From: Streptomyces sp. ADI95-17
GTDB taxonomy: Bacteria > Actinomycetota > Actinomycetes > Streptomycetales > Streptomycetaceae
Direction: 5' to 3'
Length of the DNA stretch: 52,744 nt
NCBI RefSeq assembly: GCF_003846175.1
Contig: NZ_ML123046.1
Span: 1,071,245-1,123,988, forward strand
Shown piece by piece: positions 33,085 to 41,392 of this stretch. The notes beneath the pieces were generated by a model. That model saw only the letters and a program-made list of their open reading frames with translations, had not been told where the DNA came from and did no database searches. Position numbers and translations under genes: made by a program. The stretch's first letter is position 1, and each line of letters starts with the position of its first letter.

Positions 33085-33921
33085 TCAGAAGTCGCCCTCC
33101 GCGACCGCGCCGGTCACCACCAGCCCCGGCAGATGCTCCTCGATCTCCTCACGGGCGGCGGCCGACAGCCCCGCGTCCGTCACGAAGGTGTCCACCTGAT
33201 CCAGCGAGGCGAACGAACTCAGGCCCACCGTGCCCCACTTGGTGTGGTCCGCGACGACCACCACCCGCCGCGCCGACTGGACGAAACGGCGGTTGGTCTC
33301 GGCCTCCGCCAGATTCGGCGTCGAGAGCCCGGCCTCCACCGAGATTCCGTGCACCCCGAGGAACAGCACATCGAAATGGAGGGAGGCGATCGCCTGATCG
33401 GCGACCGGACCCACCAGCGAGTCCGAAGGGGTCCGCACCCCGCCGGTCAGCACCACCGTGGCGGCACCGGGCCGCGGCCCGCCCGCACCGCCCGGACGCT
33501 GCGCGGCGTGGAAGACATCGGCGACCCGCACCGAGTTGGTCACCACCGTCAGATCCGGAACGTCCAGCAACTGCTGGGCGAGCGCGTACGTCGTCGTGCC
33601 GCCGGAGAGCGCGATCGCGCTGCCGGGCACCGCCATGGCCGCCGCCGCCCGCGCGATGTCCTCCTTGGCGCTCAGCTCCAGCGCCGACTTGGCCTCGAAA
33701 CCGGGCTCGTGGGTACTGGCCTCGACCACCGGCACGGCCCCGCCGTGCACCTTCTCGACGACCCCCTGACGGGACAGCGCGTCCAGGTCCCGGCGCACCG
33801 TCATGTCGGAGACGTTCAGCTTGCGGGTCAGCTCATTGACCCGGACCCCGCCGCGCCTGCGTACCTCGTCGAGGATCAGGGCGCGCCGCTGCTCCGCGAG
33901 CAGGTTCTGATTGTCGCTCAA
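33085..33921 (-). CDS. DeoR/GlpR-family transcriptional regulator
   Basis: 278 residues. The N-terminal DeoR helix-turn-helix is VRVNELTRKLNVSDMTVRRD, followed by LSRQGVVEKVHGGAV. The C-terminal sugar-phosphate-binding domain contains IALSGGTTTYALA, VVTNS and DVLFLGVHGIS, ending near VVVADHTKWG. It should respond to a phosphorylated sugar. No sugar gene is adjacent, so its target is elsewhere. The start is TTG (LSDNQNLLAEQRR), the only codon that gives the normal N-terminus; AGGACC lies about 11 bases upstream. Confidence 0.9.
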   Translation of the reverse strand: MSDNQNLLAEQRRALILDEVRRRGGVRVNELTRKLNVSDMTVRRDLDALSRQGVVEKVHGGAVPVVEASTHEPGFEAKSALELSAKEDIARAAAAMAVPGSAIALSGGTTTYALAQQLLDVPDLTVVTNSVRVADVFHAAQRPGGAGGPRPGAATVVLTGGVRTPSDSLVGPVADQAIASLHFDVLFLGVHGISVEAGLSTPNLAEAETNRRFVQSARRVVVVADHTKWGTVGLSSFASLDQVDTFVTDAGLSAAAREEIEEHLPGLVVTGAVAEGDF

Positions 33922-34106
33922 CGCCGGGTCCGGTCCTTCCCTCTGGCCGTGCAGCAGTCTCTTCGAACGGGGTCATCCTGCCACGCGGTGTCGCCGGGCG
34001 CCGCACTGGGGAGATTCCGTGAGAGCGGTGCGGCCACCGGCCCCCTTCCGCGATTCTGGTGACCGCGCACCGACGCCCCCCACGACCCAGAGAGTGAGCC
34101 ACTCCC

Positions 34107-36500
34107 GTGCCACCTGCCACCCAGGCCCCACAGAGTCCCGGGCCCGCGCTGGAACTGCTGGTCCACGGCGTGGGCGGCACCACCCCCCAGGAAATGCTCG
34201 ACGATCCGCGTACGGTCCGGATCACCGGCGACGCGACCGCCGCGATCTACCGGCGGGCCGAGGACACGGACGCCGAACAGCACCCGGAGCGCTACCGCGA
34301 CCGCCCCATCCCCGAGGCCTACTGCTGGTCCAACCTGACCTCCGGCAACGGCTCCCGCGCCCTGTGGCTGCTGCTGCTCCCGTTCATGGTGGTCAACCTC
34401 GCCCACTGGATGCGCCCCACCGCCCGCTCCCGCACCCGCACGGTGCGGCTGTACGGCGTCCTCGTCCGGCTGGTCGCGCTCAGCCTCACCGTGCTGCTGA
34501 CGGCGGCGGCCTGCGAGGTCGCGCTCGACCTGGCGGCCTGGCAGTGCGCGGGTGTGCCGGACTGCTCGAACCAGCGGTCCTGGCTCGGCTTCCTGTCGAC
34601 CGCGCAGGGCGGCTGGTGGTCCCAGCCGGGCCGCAGGCTGGCCCTCGCTGCACTGGTGCCCACCGCCCTGGTGGCGCTCCTCTGGTTCCTGTCCAACCGG
34701 ACCTGGAGCGCATACGAATCACAGCGCCCGCTCACCGGAACCGAACCGGACGAGGACCTCGACCCCGCACCCGCCCCGGCCACCACCGGCACCGGGCCCG
34801 TCGTCCGCCCCGCCCTCGGCCGGCCCGGATTCTGGTACGGCCGCCGGCTCGTCGCCCGGCTGCGCGCCGCCCACACCGCCGCCGGCTTCCTGACCGTCGC
34901 CGCCTCGGTCGCGGGCGCCGCGGCCCGCCACGACCGCGCCGTCACCGGCCCCGTACCCGGCATCATCGGCCGGCTGATCGAGGCGGCCCTGGTCCTCGGC
35001 GGGCTCGTCGTGCTCTGGGTGGTCTGCCGCCGGGGCCGCAGCGAACGGCGCCTCGACAACCGGCTCGACCGCGCCCTCATCACCTACCTGCCCGGCGCGG
35101 CCCTGGCCCTGCTGGTCCTCGCCGCGGCGTACGCCGCCTGGTCCCGCCCCGGCTGGGCCTCGTCCGGCGCCCTCCCCGGAGACCTCGCCTTCAGTGTCAT
35201 CACTCTCGGCCAGGGGACACTCGTCGTCGTGCTCGCCGTGGTGTCACTGAGCCTGTACCGCCGCACCCCCGAGCCCCGCACCGTCATGTACGGACTCGGC
35301 GGGCCCGTCGTCGCGATGCTCGCCTGCGCCCTCGGCGGCGTCATGAGCGGCGGGGTCTCCCAGCGCGTCGCCGACTGGCTCGACGGACCCGGCACCCCCG
35401 GCATGGGCCGCAGCTCCGTCATCGAGGGCCCGCCGGTGCTGCTCAGCTGGCAGGCGTCGGTCATCCCCGTGCTCCTGGTGCTGCTGGCCGTCCCGGCCCT
35501 GCTGCTGCTCGTACGGACCTGGCTCGCCGCCCGCGCCCTGGAGCCGGAGATCGACCGGGCGTACGAGGACGAACGGCCGGACCCGGCCCGTACCCGGCAG
35601 ATCGCCCGGATCCAGGCCGCGGCCGCCCTCACCGACTCCGCTCCCTGGATCCTCGGGCCGGTCTGCGGCGCCACCCTGCTGCTCGGCGCGGCGGCGGTCT
35701 GCGGGGCCTGGGTGAGCGGCCAGGTGCCCGGGCTCGCGATGAAGGGCAGCGGCCCGTTCATCGAGTCCGTCGCCCAGGCCGCCCAGTCCACCGGCTCCTG
35801 GATGGTCGGCCTCGGCTTCATACTCTTCGTGACCTGGGGACGGCGCGCCTACCGCGACGCCTCGGCCCGGCGCACCATCGGCATCCTCTGGGACGTCGGC
35901 ACGTTCTGGCCGCGCGCCGCCCACCCCTTCGCACCGCCCTGCTACGCCGAACGGGCCGTCCCCGACCTGGCGTCCCGGATGTCCGCCTGGACCGCGCTCA
36001 CCCGGGGCAGGCTCGTCATCTCCGGGCACTCCCAGGGCAGCGTCCTCGCCGCGTCCGCGGTCTGGCAGCTGCCCGCCGAGACCCGCAGCAGGGTCGCCCT
36101 GCTCACCTACGGCTCGCCGATCGAGCGACTGTACGGACGCTGGTTCCCGGCCTACTTCGGCCCCGGACCGCTGCACGCGATGCACCGCTCCGTGCACTGC
36201 TGGCGCAACCTGTGGCGCGCCACCGACCCGATCGGCGGCCGGGTCCGGCTCGACGAGGCCCCCGGACCCGAGGTCGACCGCGGGCCGCTGAAGGACCCCC
36301 TGGTCTACGGCCGGACCCGGGAACACCCGCTGCCCGAAGCCGTCCTGGGCCACTCGGACTACCAGGCGGACCCGGTCTTCGCCCAGGAACGGGCCGCGCT
36401 CCTGGAACGGCTGGACCCGGTCCTGCCCCGCCAGGCCGACGGGGAGGACACCGCCAAGGCCCCGCGGGCTCAGGGCAGTTCGGGCAAGTCCTCCGGGTAG
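34107..36500 (+). CDS. Large membrane protein with C-terminal alpha/beta-hydrolase motif
   Basis: 797 residues, not assigned to a named family. It begins with LELLVHGVGGTTPQEML, like an oxyanion strand HGxGG, then has seven or more membrane helices between about residues 90 and 580. Near the C-terminus LVISGHSQGSVLAASAVWQL is a serine-hydrolase nucleophile elbow with Ser642, followed by LLTYGSPIERLYGRWF. So a split alpha/beta-hydrolase with a membrane insert is likely, possibly a lipase or esterase. The GTG has only a weak GAGAGTGAG upstream. Its last 31 bases overlap the convergent beta-helix/AAA+ gene. Confidence 0.8.
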   Translation: MPPATQAPQSPGPALELLVHGVGGTTPQEMLDDPRTVRITGDATAAIYRRAEDTDAEQHPERYRDRPIPEAYCWSNLTSGNGSRALWLLLLPFMVVNLAHWMRPTARSRTRTVRLYGVLVRLVALSLTVLLTAAACEVALDLAAWQCAGVPDCSNQRSWLGFLSTAQGGWWSQPGRRLALAALVPTALVALLWFLSNRTWSAYESQRPLTGTEPDEDLDPAPAPATTGTGPVVRPALGRPGFWYGRRLVARLRAAHTAAGFLTVAASVAGAAARHDRAVTGPVPGIIGRLIEAALVLGGLVVLWVVCRRGRSERRLDNRLDRALITYLPGAALALLVLAAAYAAWSRPGWASSGALPGDLAFSVITLGQGTLVVVLAVVSLSLYRRTPEPRTVMYGLGGPVVAMLACALGGVMSGGVSQRVADWLDGPGTPGMGRSSVIEGPPVLLSWQASVIPVLLVLLAVPALLLLVRTWLAARALEPEIDRAYEDERPDPARTRQIARIQAAAALTDSAPWILGPVCGATLLLGAAAVCGAWVSGQVPGLAMKGSGPFIESVAQAAQSTGSWMVGLGFILFVTWGRRAYRDASARRTIGILWDVGTFWPRAAHPFAPPCYAERAVPDLASRMSAWTALTRGRLVISGHSQGSVLAASAVWQLPAETRSRVALLTYGSPIERLYGRWFPAYFGPGPLHAMHRSVHCWRNLWRATDPIGGRVRLDEAPGPEVDRGPLKDPLVYGRTREHPLPEAVLGHSDYQADPVFAQERAALLERLDPVLPRQADGEDTAKAPRAQGSSGKSSG

Positions 36501-38914
36501 AGCAGGGTGAGGTCGTCCGTGCTCGGCTCGGCGAGCTGGGCGACCCGGCCCGCATGCCGCTCCACCATCGACTCGAAGGTCTGGCGCGCGGTACGGCCGT
36601 TGCCGAACGCCGGACCCTTGGGAAGCTCGGTGAAGTACTTCGACAGCGCCTCCCCGGTCCCGGGGGCCAGGCTGTACTCGTGCTCGTCGGCCTGCTGCTC
36701 CACGATGTGCAGCAGCTCGGCGGGCTCGTAGTCGCTGAAGGTGATGGTCCGTGAGAAACGGGACGCCACACCGGGGTTCACGGTGAGGAACCGCTCCATC
36801 TCGTGGGTGTAGCCGGCGACGATGACGACCACCGCGTCCCGGTGGTCCTCCATCAGCTTCACCAGCGTGTCGATCGCCTCCCGGCCGAAGTCCCGGCCGG
36901 AGTCCTCGGGCGACAGGGCGTACGCCTCGTCGACGAAGAGCACCCCGCCGCGCGCCCGGTCGAAGGCCTCCTGGGTGCGGATGGCGGTCGAGCCGATGTG
37001 CTCGCCGACCAGATCGACCCGGGACACCTCGACCAGGTGGCCCCGCTCCAGCACCCCGAGCGAGGCGAGGATCTCGCCGTACAGCCGGGCCACGGTGGTC
37101 TTGCCGGTGCCGGGGGAGCCGGTGAAGACGAGGTGGCGGCGGACCGAAGCGGCCTTCAGCCCGGCCTCCTGACGCCGGCGGCCCACCTCGATCATGTCCG
37201 TGAGGGCCCGCACCTCCCGCTTGACGCTGTCCAGGCCCACCAGCGCGTCCAACTCCCCGAGCACCGCGTCCGAGCCGCGCGCCGGCGCGGTGGCGGGCAC
37301 CTCCGCAGGGGCGGGCTCGACGGCGTGCTGTCCTGGGACCCCGCCGAGCAGTCCGGGGGCCGACTGGGTCGCCGTCAGCACGGTGGACGCCGGGGGAGCG
37401 GGGGAGGGGGAGCGCAGCGCGCTCTCGTCGCTGGTGCAGTCCTCCACGACGGGGCCGGTTCCCTGGCCGTCCCCGTGCGCGACGGGGGGCTCGGCGAACT
37501 CGTATCCGCCGCGGGCGCATCGCTCGGTCCGGCAGCGGGTCAGCGTCGTACGGCAACCGTCCATCACATGGAAGCCGTAGCCGTCGCTGCCGGTGACCCG
37601 GCAGCCGTGGAATGTGCCGCGGCCCTCGGCGGAGACGTAGAAACCTGCCTCGGCGGGCGAGGTGACCGTGCAGCGCTCGATCGTCGGGTCGGCGCCCTTG
37701 GTGACGATCACTCCGGTCTGCGCCGTGTCGATGGTGCAGTTGTTCAGCGTGCCCCCGCTGCCGTGGTCGCGGAACCAGGCGCCGGTGGAGGCCTCACGGA
37801 TGCGGCAGTCGTCCAGCTGCGCGGTCGCCCCGTCGCTCACCGAGACCGCGGTGTTGCGGACCTGGGACAGATCGCTGTCGACGACATCGGCGCGCGAGCC
37901 CCGGTCCAGCACGAAAATGGCGTCCGGCACGTCATGGACCCGGCAGGAGTCCAGTATCACGGTCGCCCCGTCGCTCACCCAGACCGCCGGGTAGTCGCCC
38001 GTACTGTCGTGGATCTCGCACTGGTTGGCGTCGACCCGGGTACCGGGATCCCAGACGGAGAGGCCGTTGCGGCCGAAGCGGCGCACCGTGGAGCGGGTCA
38101 GGGTGAGCACCGAACGGGAACGCAGGTCCACCGCGTTCTCCGGGATGTCGTGGATGTCGCAGTCGGCGAGGGTCAGAACCGCGTCGGTGTCGAGCGTGAC
38201 GCCGTCCGCCGAAGTGCGGTGCACCGTGCAGTCGGTGAGATGGGCGGCGGCACGCGCGGTCACCTGTATTCCGCTGCCCTTGATCTCGTACACCTCGCAG
38301 CCGACGCCCTCCAGGGCGCTGCCCTCGCCGGTGACGCTCAGGCCCGCGCCCGACGCGTGGTGGACCCGGCAGCGCTCCAGCCGCGGGTGCGCGCCGTCGC
38401 GCACCGAGACTCCGGACTGCCCGGCGGAGACGACCTCGCACTCCTCGAACACTCCGCCCGCGCCGTCGAGTACGGCGATGCCGACCCCGGCGGGATTGTC
38501 GACCGTGCAGCGGCGCACGGTCGGCCGTGCCGTGCCGCGCACCTCGATCCCGGCGGCGGAACGGGTGACGATCCGCAGGTCCGCGATCTCCGGTGCGCCG
38601 TCCTCGACCAGCAGCGCGGGGGCCGTCGAGTCCTGGCCCTCCACATGCAGGTCCGAGACGACGGCGGAGGCGCGGACGGTCAGCGGCACCCCGTCGGCCG
38701 GTGCGATCCGTACCGAGCCCACGGAGCCCTCGGGCCCGCGCAGGGTCACCGCCCGGTGCAGGACCAGATTCTCCCGGTAGGTGCCCGGGGCGATGGTGAG
38801 GACATCGCCGTCGGCCGCGGCCTCCAGGGCTGCGGTGAGGGAGGCGTATTCGCCTGTGCGGCGCCGCCACCGCGATGTGCCGGTGTGCGTCACCTGGACC
38901 GTGCCCTGTGCCAT
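36470..38914 (-). CDS. Right-handed beta-helix / AAA+ ATPase (CbbX/SpoVK-like) fusion
   Basis: 814 residues. Residues about 25-480 are a long run of 22-24-residue parallel beta-helix turns (pectate-lyase/NosD style, repeated GV.V.DGA.P...C.V). A Pro/Ala linker follows, and then a CbbX/SpoVK-type AAA+ domain: Walker A GSPGTGKTTV at about 599-608, Walker B GVLFVDEAYAL near 656, arginine-finger region FSRTITFSDYEP. The AAA part resembles EccA-like ATPases of type VII secretion. The beta-helix may hold a polysaccharide or protein partner. There is no signal peptide, so it acts in the cytoplasm. Its role is unknown. Confidence 0.9.
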   Translation of the reverse strand: MAQGTVQVTHTGTSRWRRRTGEYASLTAALEAAADGDVLTIAPGTYRENLVLHRAVTLRGPEGSVGSVRIAPADGVPLTVRASAVVSDLHVEGQDSTAPALLVEDGAPEIADLRIVTRSAAGIEVRGTARPTVRRCTVDNPAGVGIAVLDGAGGVFEECEVVSAGQSGVSVRDGAHPRLERCRVHHASGAGLSVTGEGSALEGVGCEVYEIKGSGIQVTARAAAHLTDCTVHRTSADGVTLDTDAVLTLADCDIHDIPENAVDLRSRSVLTLTRSTVRRFGRNGLSVWDPGTRVDANQCEIHDSTGDYPAVWVSDGATVILDSCRVHDVPDAIFVLDRGSRADVVDSDLSQVRNTAVSVSDGATAQLDDCRIREASTGAWFRDHGSGGTLNNCTIDTAQTGVIVTKGADPTIERCTVTSPAEAGFYVSAEGRGTFHGCRVTGSDGYGFHVMDGCRTTLTRCRTERCARGGYEFAEPPVAHGDGQGTGPVVEDCTSDESALRSPSPAPPASTVLTATQSAPGLLGGVPGQHAVEPAPAEVPATAPARGSDAVLGELDALVGLDSVKREVRALTDMIEVGRRRQEAGLKAASVRRHLVFTGSPGTGKTTVARLYGEILASLGVLERGHLVEVSRVDLVGEHIGSTAIRTQEAFDRARGGVLFVDEAYALSPEDSGRDFGREAIDTLVKLMEDHRDAVVVIVAGYTHEMERFLTVNPGVASRFSRTITFSDYEPAELLHIVEQQADEHEYSLAPGTGEALSKYFTELPKGPAFGNGRTARQTFESMVERHAGRVAQLAEPSTDDLTLLYPEDLPELP

Positions 38915-39066
38915 GGCGCTGTTGTGCCCCCACCTCGTGCGTGTGTGATGCCCGGTTCACCGGCCTTGCGGCAACGGCGAATCCCGGGACCGCCCACCGG
39001 GAAAGCGGGCGGGCCGGTCCACCGTAGCGCGCGCGGCGGGCGGGAGTTGCCCCGATCAGCAGCTGA

Positions 39067-39675
39067 TCAGCTGCCGGCTCCGGTCCTGCCCCAGTCCGGA
39101 CCGGTCCTGGCCCAGTCCTGGTCGATCCGGGTGTACCTCGACCGCATCATGTGCCGGACGATCAGCTGCCGTACGCCCTCGACCAGTCCGACGGCGAGCA
39201 TCGTCGTGCCGAGCCCGGCCAGCACCGCGTGCGTACGGGCCGTCGGAGCGTCCATCGGACGCGAGGCGGGGCGGCCGTCGAGGTCCGTCCAGATCTCCAC
39301 CTTCGTGCCGGGGGCGGTCCTCCGGGAGGAGGTCGTCACCGTGCCCCGGCGGGCGGTGCCGTCCGGGGCCTTCCAGCGGGCCACCACCGGGATCTGCGAG
39401 GTGTGCTCCGAGGAGACCTCGGGATCGGTGACGAAACGCGGCGGCCGCGGTGCCCGGCGCAGCACGACCGCGATGGTGGCACGGCGCCCGGCCTGCTGGG
39501 CCCGCACCGATTTCTGCAGGGCGTCGTCCGTGTACGATCCGCACACCCAGCCCAGGGCCGGCGCCGCCAGCACCATCAGGAGCAACGCGACAAGAGCCAC
39601 CCACGCTTCGCGCCGGTCGGTGGCGCGGCGCAGGGGATTGTGCCGCCAACGCCATACACCCGTAACCGCTCGCAC
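39067..39675 (-). CDS. Rv1733c-like two-helix membrane protein
   Basis: 202 residues. The N-terminal NPLRRATDRREAWVALVALL is the signature of this actinobacterial family, followed by the first membrane helix. An external domain (VVARWKAPDGTARRGTV) and a second helix near residue 150 (LAGLGTTMLAVGLVEGV) follow. The C-terminal tail has a short repeat (DWARTGPDWGRTG). Function is unknown; mycobacterial relatives belong to dormancy-linked sets. The GTG start follows AGGGGG by eight bases. Confidence 0.85.
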   Translation of the reverse strand: MRAVTGVWRWRHNPLRRATDRREAWVALVALLLMVLAAPALGWVCGSYTDDALQKSVRAQQAGRRATIAVVLRRAPRPPRFVTDPEVSSEHTSQIPVVARWKAPDGTARRGTVTTSSRRTAPGTKVEIWTDLDGRPASRPMDAPTARTHAVLAGLGTTMLAVGLVEGVRQLIVRHMMRSRYTRIDQDWARTGPDWGRTGAGS

Positions 39676-39691
39676 AGTCCTGCACCCCCTT

Positions 39692-39730
39692 CCGTATCCG
39701 TCTTAGCCTGATACGGCACGCTTCGCGTGC
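39692..39730. repeat. Two adjacent inverted repeats upstream of the Rv1733c-like gene
   Basis: CCGTATC-N11-GATACGG is followed immediately by the hairpin GCACGC-TTC-GCGTGC. Both lie within 60 bases of the gene's start. The first may be an operator around the promoter; the second could be a leader hairpin. Confidence 0.45.
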
Positions 39731-39839
39731 TGAAGGAGCGAAGAGAGAGCAACCTCACGCCGTCCAACGCGCGGACCACCCACGTGAGTTCCCGCCCGCC
39801 GGACCGGGCTGACGGGCCGTCCGGTGCGAGAACGCCGAA

Positions 39840-39872
39840 GTCGTCGTCGAGTCCCCATGGCTCGACGACGAC
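39840..39872 (-). terminator. Terminator of the DUF6643 gene
   Basis: GTCGTCGTCGAG and CTCGACGACGAC are perfect 12-base arms with a 9-base loop, 26 bases after the DUF6643 stop. Confidence 0.75.
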
Positions 39873-39898
39873 TCCGTACGACTGCGCGTGAGGTCGGC

Positions 39899-40405
39899 TC
39901 AGTACCCCCGGCCCTGGTACGGGCGGTTGTAGGGGTCCTCGTAGGGCGAGGGCGCCGGGGCCGGGCGCTGCGGCGCCGGACGCGGCGCCGCGGGACGCAT
40001 CGCCTCGTAGCCGGTGCCCGGCGCGGGCCGCTGCTGTTGCTGCGGGTGGGGCGGCTGGTATCCGCCGCGGGCCGCGGTCGGCTGCTGCGGGATGTACGGC
40101 GCCGGGGCGTGCTGCAACTGCGCGTGTTGCAACTGCGCGGGCTGCATCGGCGCGTAACCCTGCTGAGCCGCCGGCTGCTGGTAGCCGTACGACGGACCGG
40201 GCTGGGAAGGTGCCGCGGGAAGAGCCGGCAGCGCCGCCGGGAGAGCCGGCAGATAGCTGTTGCCGGTGTCATAGGCGGCAGGCACTCGGATCGGAGCGAT
40301 CTGAGGGGTGCCCCGCTCCGCGACCAGGGAGTCGTAGATCGGAGTGTCGGGGAACGACGGTGCGGCGTAGTAGCCGCCGCCGTAGGTGGAGCGGGGGGAG
40401 GTCAT
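39899..40405 (-). CDS. DUF6643-family Pro/Gln-rich protein
   Basis: 168 residues. The conserved head is MTSPRSTYGGGYYAAPSFPD followed by TPIYDSLVAERGTPQIAPIR. The rest is low-complexity Pro/Gln/Ala/Tyr with repeats such as AQLQHAQLQHAP and ends PYNRPYQGRGY. I recall this family as DUF6643, widespread in Streptomyces and of unknown function. The ATG is confirmed by the conserved head; AGGTG lies five bases upstream. The tail is likely disordered. Confidence 0.85.
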   Translation of the reverse strand: MTSPRSTYGGGYYAAPSFPDTPIYDSLVAERGTPQIAPIRVPAAYDTGNSYLPALPAALPALPAAPSQPGPSYGYQQPAAQQGYAPMQPAQLQHAQLQHAPAPYIPQQPTAARGGYQPPHPQQQQRPAPGTGYEAMRPAAPRPAPQRPAPAPSPYEDPYNRPYQGRGY

Positions 40406-40758
40406 GACACCTAAGTTAAGCCCACGATGTGCTGGTTGGGGAGTCCCAATCTTGGGGTCATCCGTTTTACGCTGATTCTGTCGGCCCGGCCCGCTAAGAG
40501 ATCCATAAAACTTTCGTCGGTCGCGGGGGCTTTTCCGTCCGAGGGCCCTATGCGCAACGCCCATGGAGAATTTCTTGGAACGGCGGTGGCGTGTTCCCTC
40601 ACGTCCTCCTCCTGTTCAGTGAGTACGGCGAGTTCCGGGAGTACATCCGCGCCCGACACGGGCCCGTCGCAGGGTATGGCGGGGTCCGGCGTGATCCCCC
40701 GAAGAGCGCCCGCACTTCATGGTCCGGGGCTCCACCACGCCGTGGTCACCGCACCCCC
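40406..40758. other. Gap between DUF6643 and DUF6630 genes
   Basis: This 353-base stretch has an A/T-richer patch near 40420-40520, likely the DUF6643 promoter. An 82-codon open frame on the minus strand (40411-40659) has no recognisable motif and no clear ribosome site; I do not call it a gene. No RNA gene or repeat was recognised. Confidence 0.4.
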
Positions 40759-41274
40759 TCAGTTCCCCAGGCCCCGGGCGGTGTACCCCGCACGGCCGGC
40801 GAGCTCCGTCAGCTCATCGACCTGCGCCGCGCGCAGACACACCACCGGGTAGCAGTCGGATTCGATGTCGAGGACGGCGAGTGCCGCGCCGACATCGCGG
40901 TAGTGCCGACCGCAGGCCGTCAGGAACTCGTGGGCCGGCAGGGACATCTCGTCGGCTTCGAACAACACCCAGGGGTCCACGGCCGGCCTGGAGGCGAGCA
41001 TCCTCAACTGGGCCCGGATCTCCTGCGGATCCTCCTTCCAGTCGAATTCCGCGAGCAGTTGGTGATCGAAGAGCGCGTCCACGAGCGCTATCCACGCGAG
41101 TTCCGCGACGGGCTCGTGGATGCAGCGCTCACCCAGCTGATCCGCGTGCGTCCGCACATAGCCCTCGGGATCGTCGTGGGCGTGCAACACCTGCTCGACC
41201 ACATCGGGATGAGCCGGGGCGAGAAGCGATGCCATGGCTTCCAACGACATTCGGACTGTTTCGGTGCCGGACAT
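40759..41274 (-). CDS. DUF6630-family protein
   Basis: 171 residues, soluble and acidic. The pattern HDDPEGYVRTHADQLGERCI, ELAWIALVDAL, LAEFDWKEDPQEI and ADEMSLPAHEFL matches the family I recall as DUF6630, which has no known function. It may be an immunity-like or SUKH-adjacent protein, but this is speculation. It is transcribed in the same direction as the SARP gene 118 bases upstream and could be read through from it. Confidence 0.75.
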   Translation of the reverse strand: MSGTETVRMSLEAMASLLAPAHPDVVEQVLHAHDDPEGYVRTHADQLGERCIHEPVAELAWIALVDALFDHQLLAEFDWKEDPQEIRAQLRMLASRPAVDPWVLFEADEMSLPAHEFLTACGRHYRDVGAALAVLDIESDCYPVVCLRAAQVDELTELAGRAGYTARGLGN

Positions 41275-41392
41275 GGTGCGTGCTCCTCGGGCGATCGTGA
41301 TGCGGTGTTGTCGGGACGGGGGCGGGTGCCCTCCGGGCGTTCACGGGATACACCTACACCCTGAGCGGCTCACCGGGGCCGCGGGGGCACGC

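Noticed and set aside
36803..39706. 967-codon plus-strand open frame opposite the beta-helix/AAA+ gene
   Set aside because: Shadow of the AAA+ gene, with low-complexity sequence, no recognised domain and a run through two neighbouring genes.
40411..40659. 82-codon minus-strand open frame between DUF6643 and DUF6630
   Set aside because: No motif, no clear ribosome site and placement across the likely DUF6643 promoter. It may still be real, but it cannot be supported.
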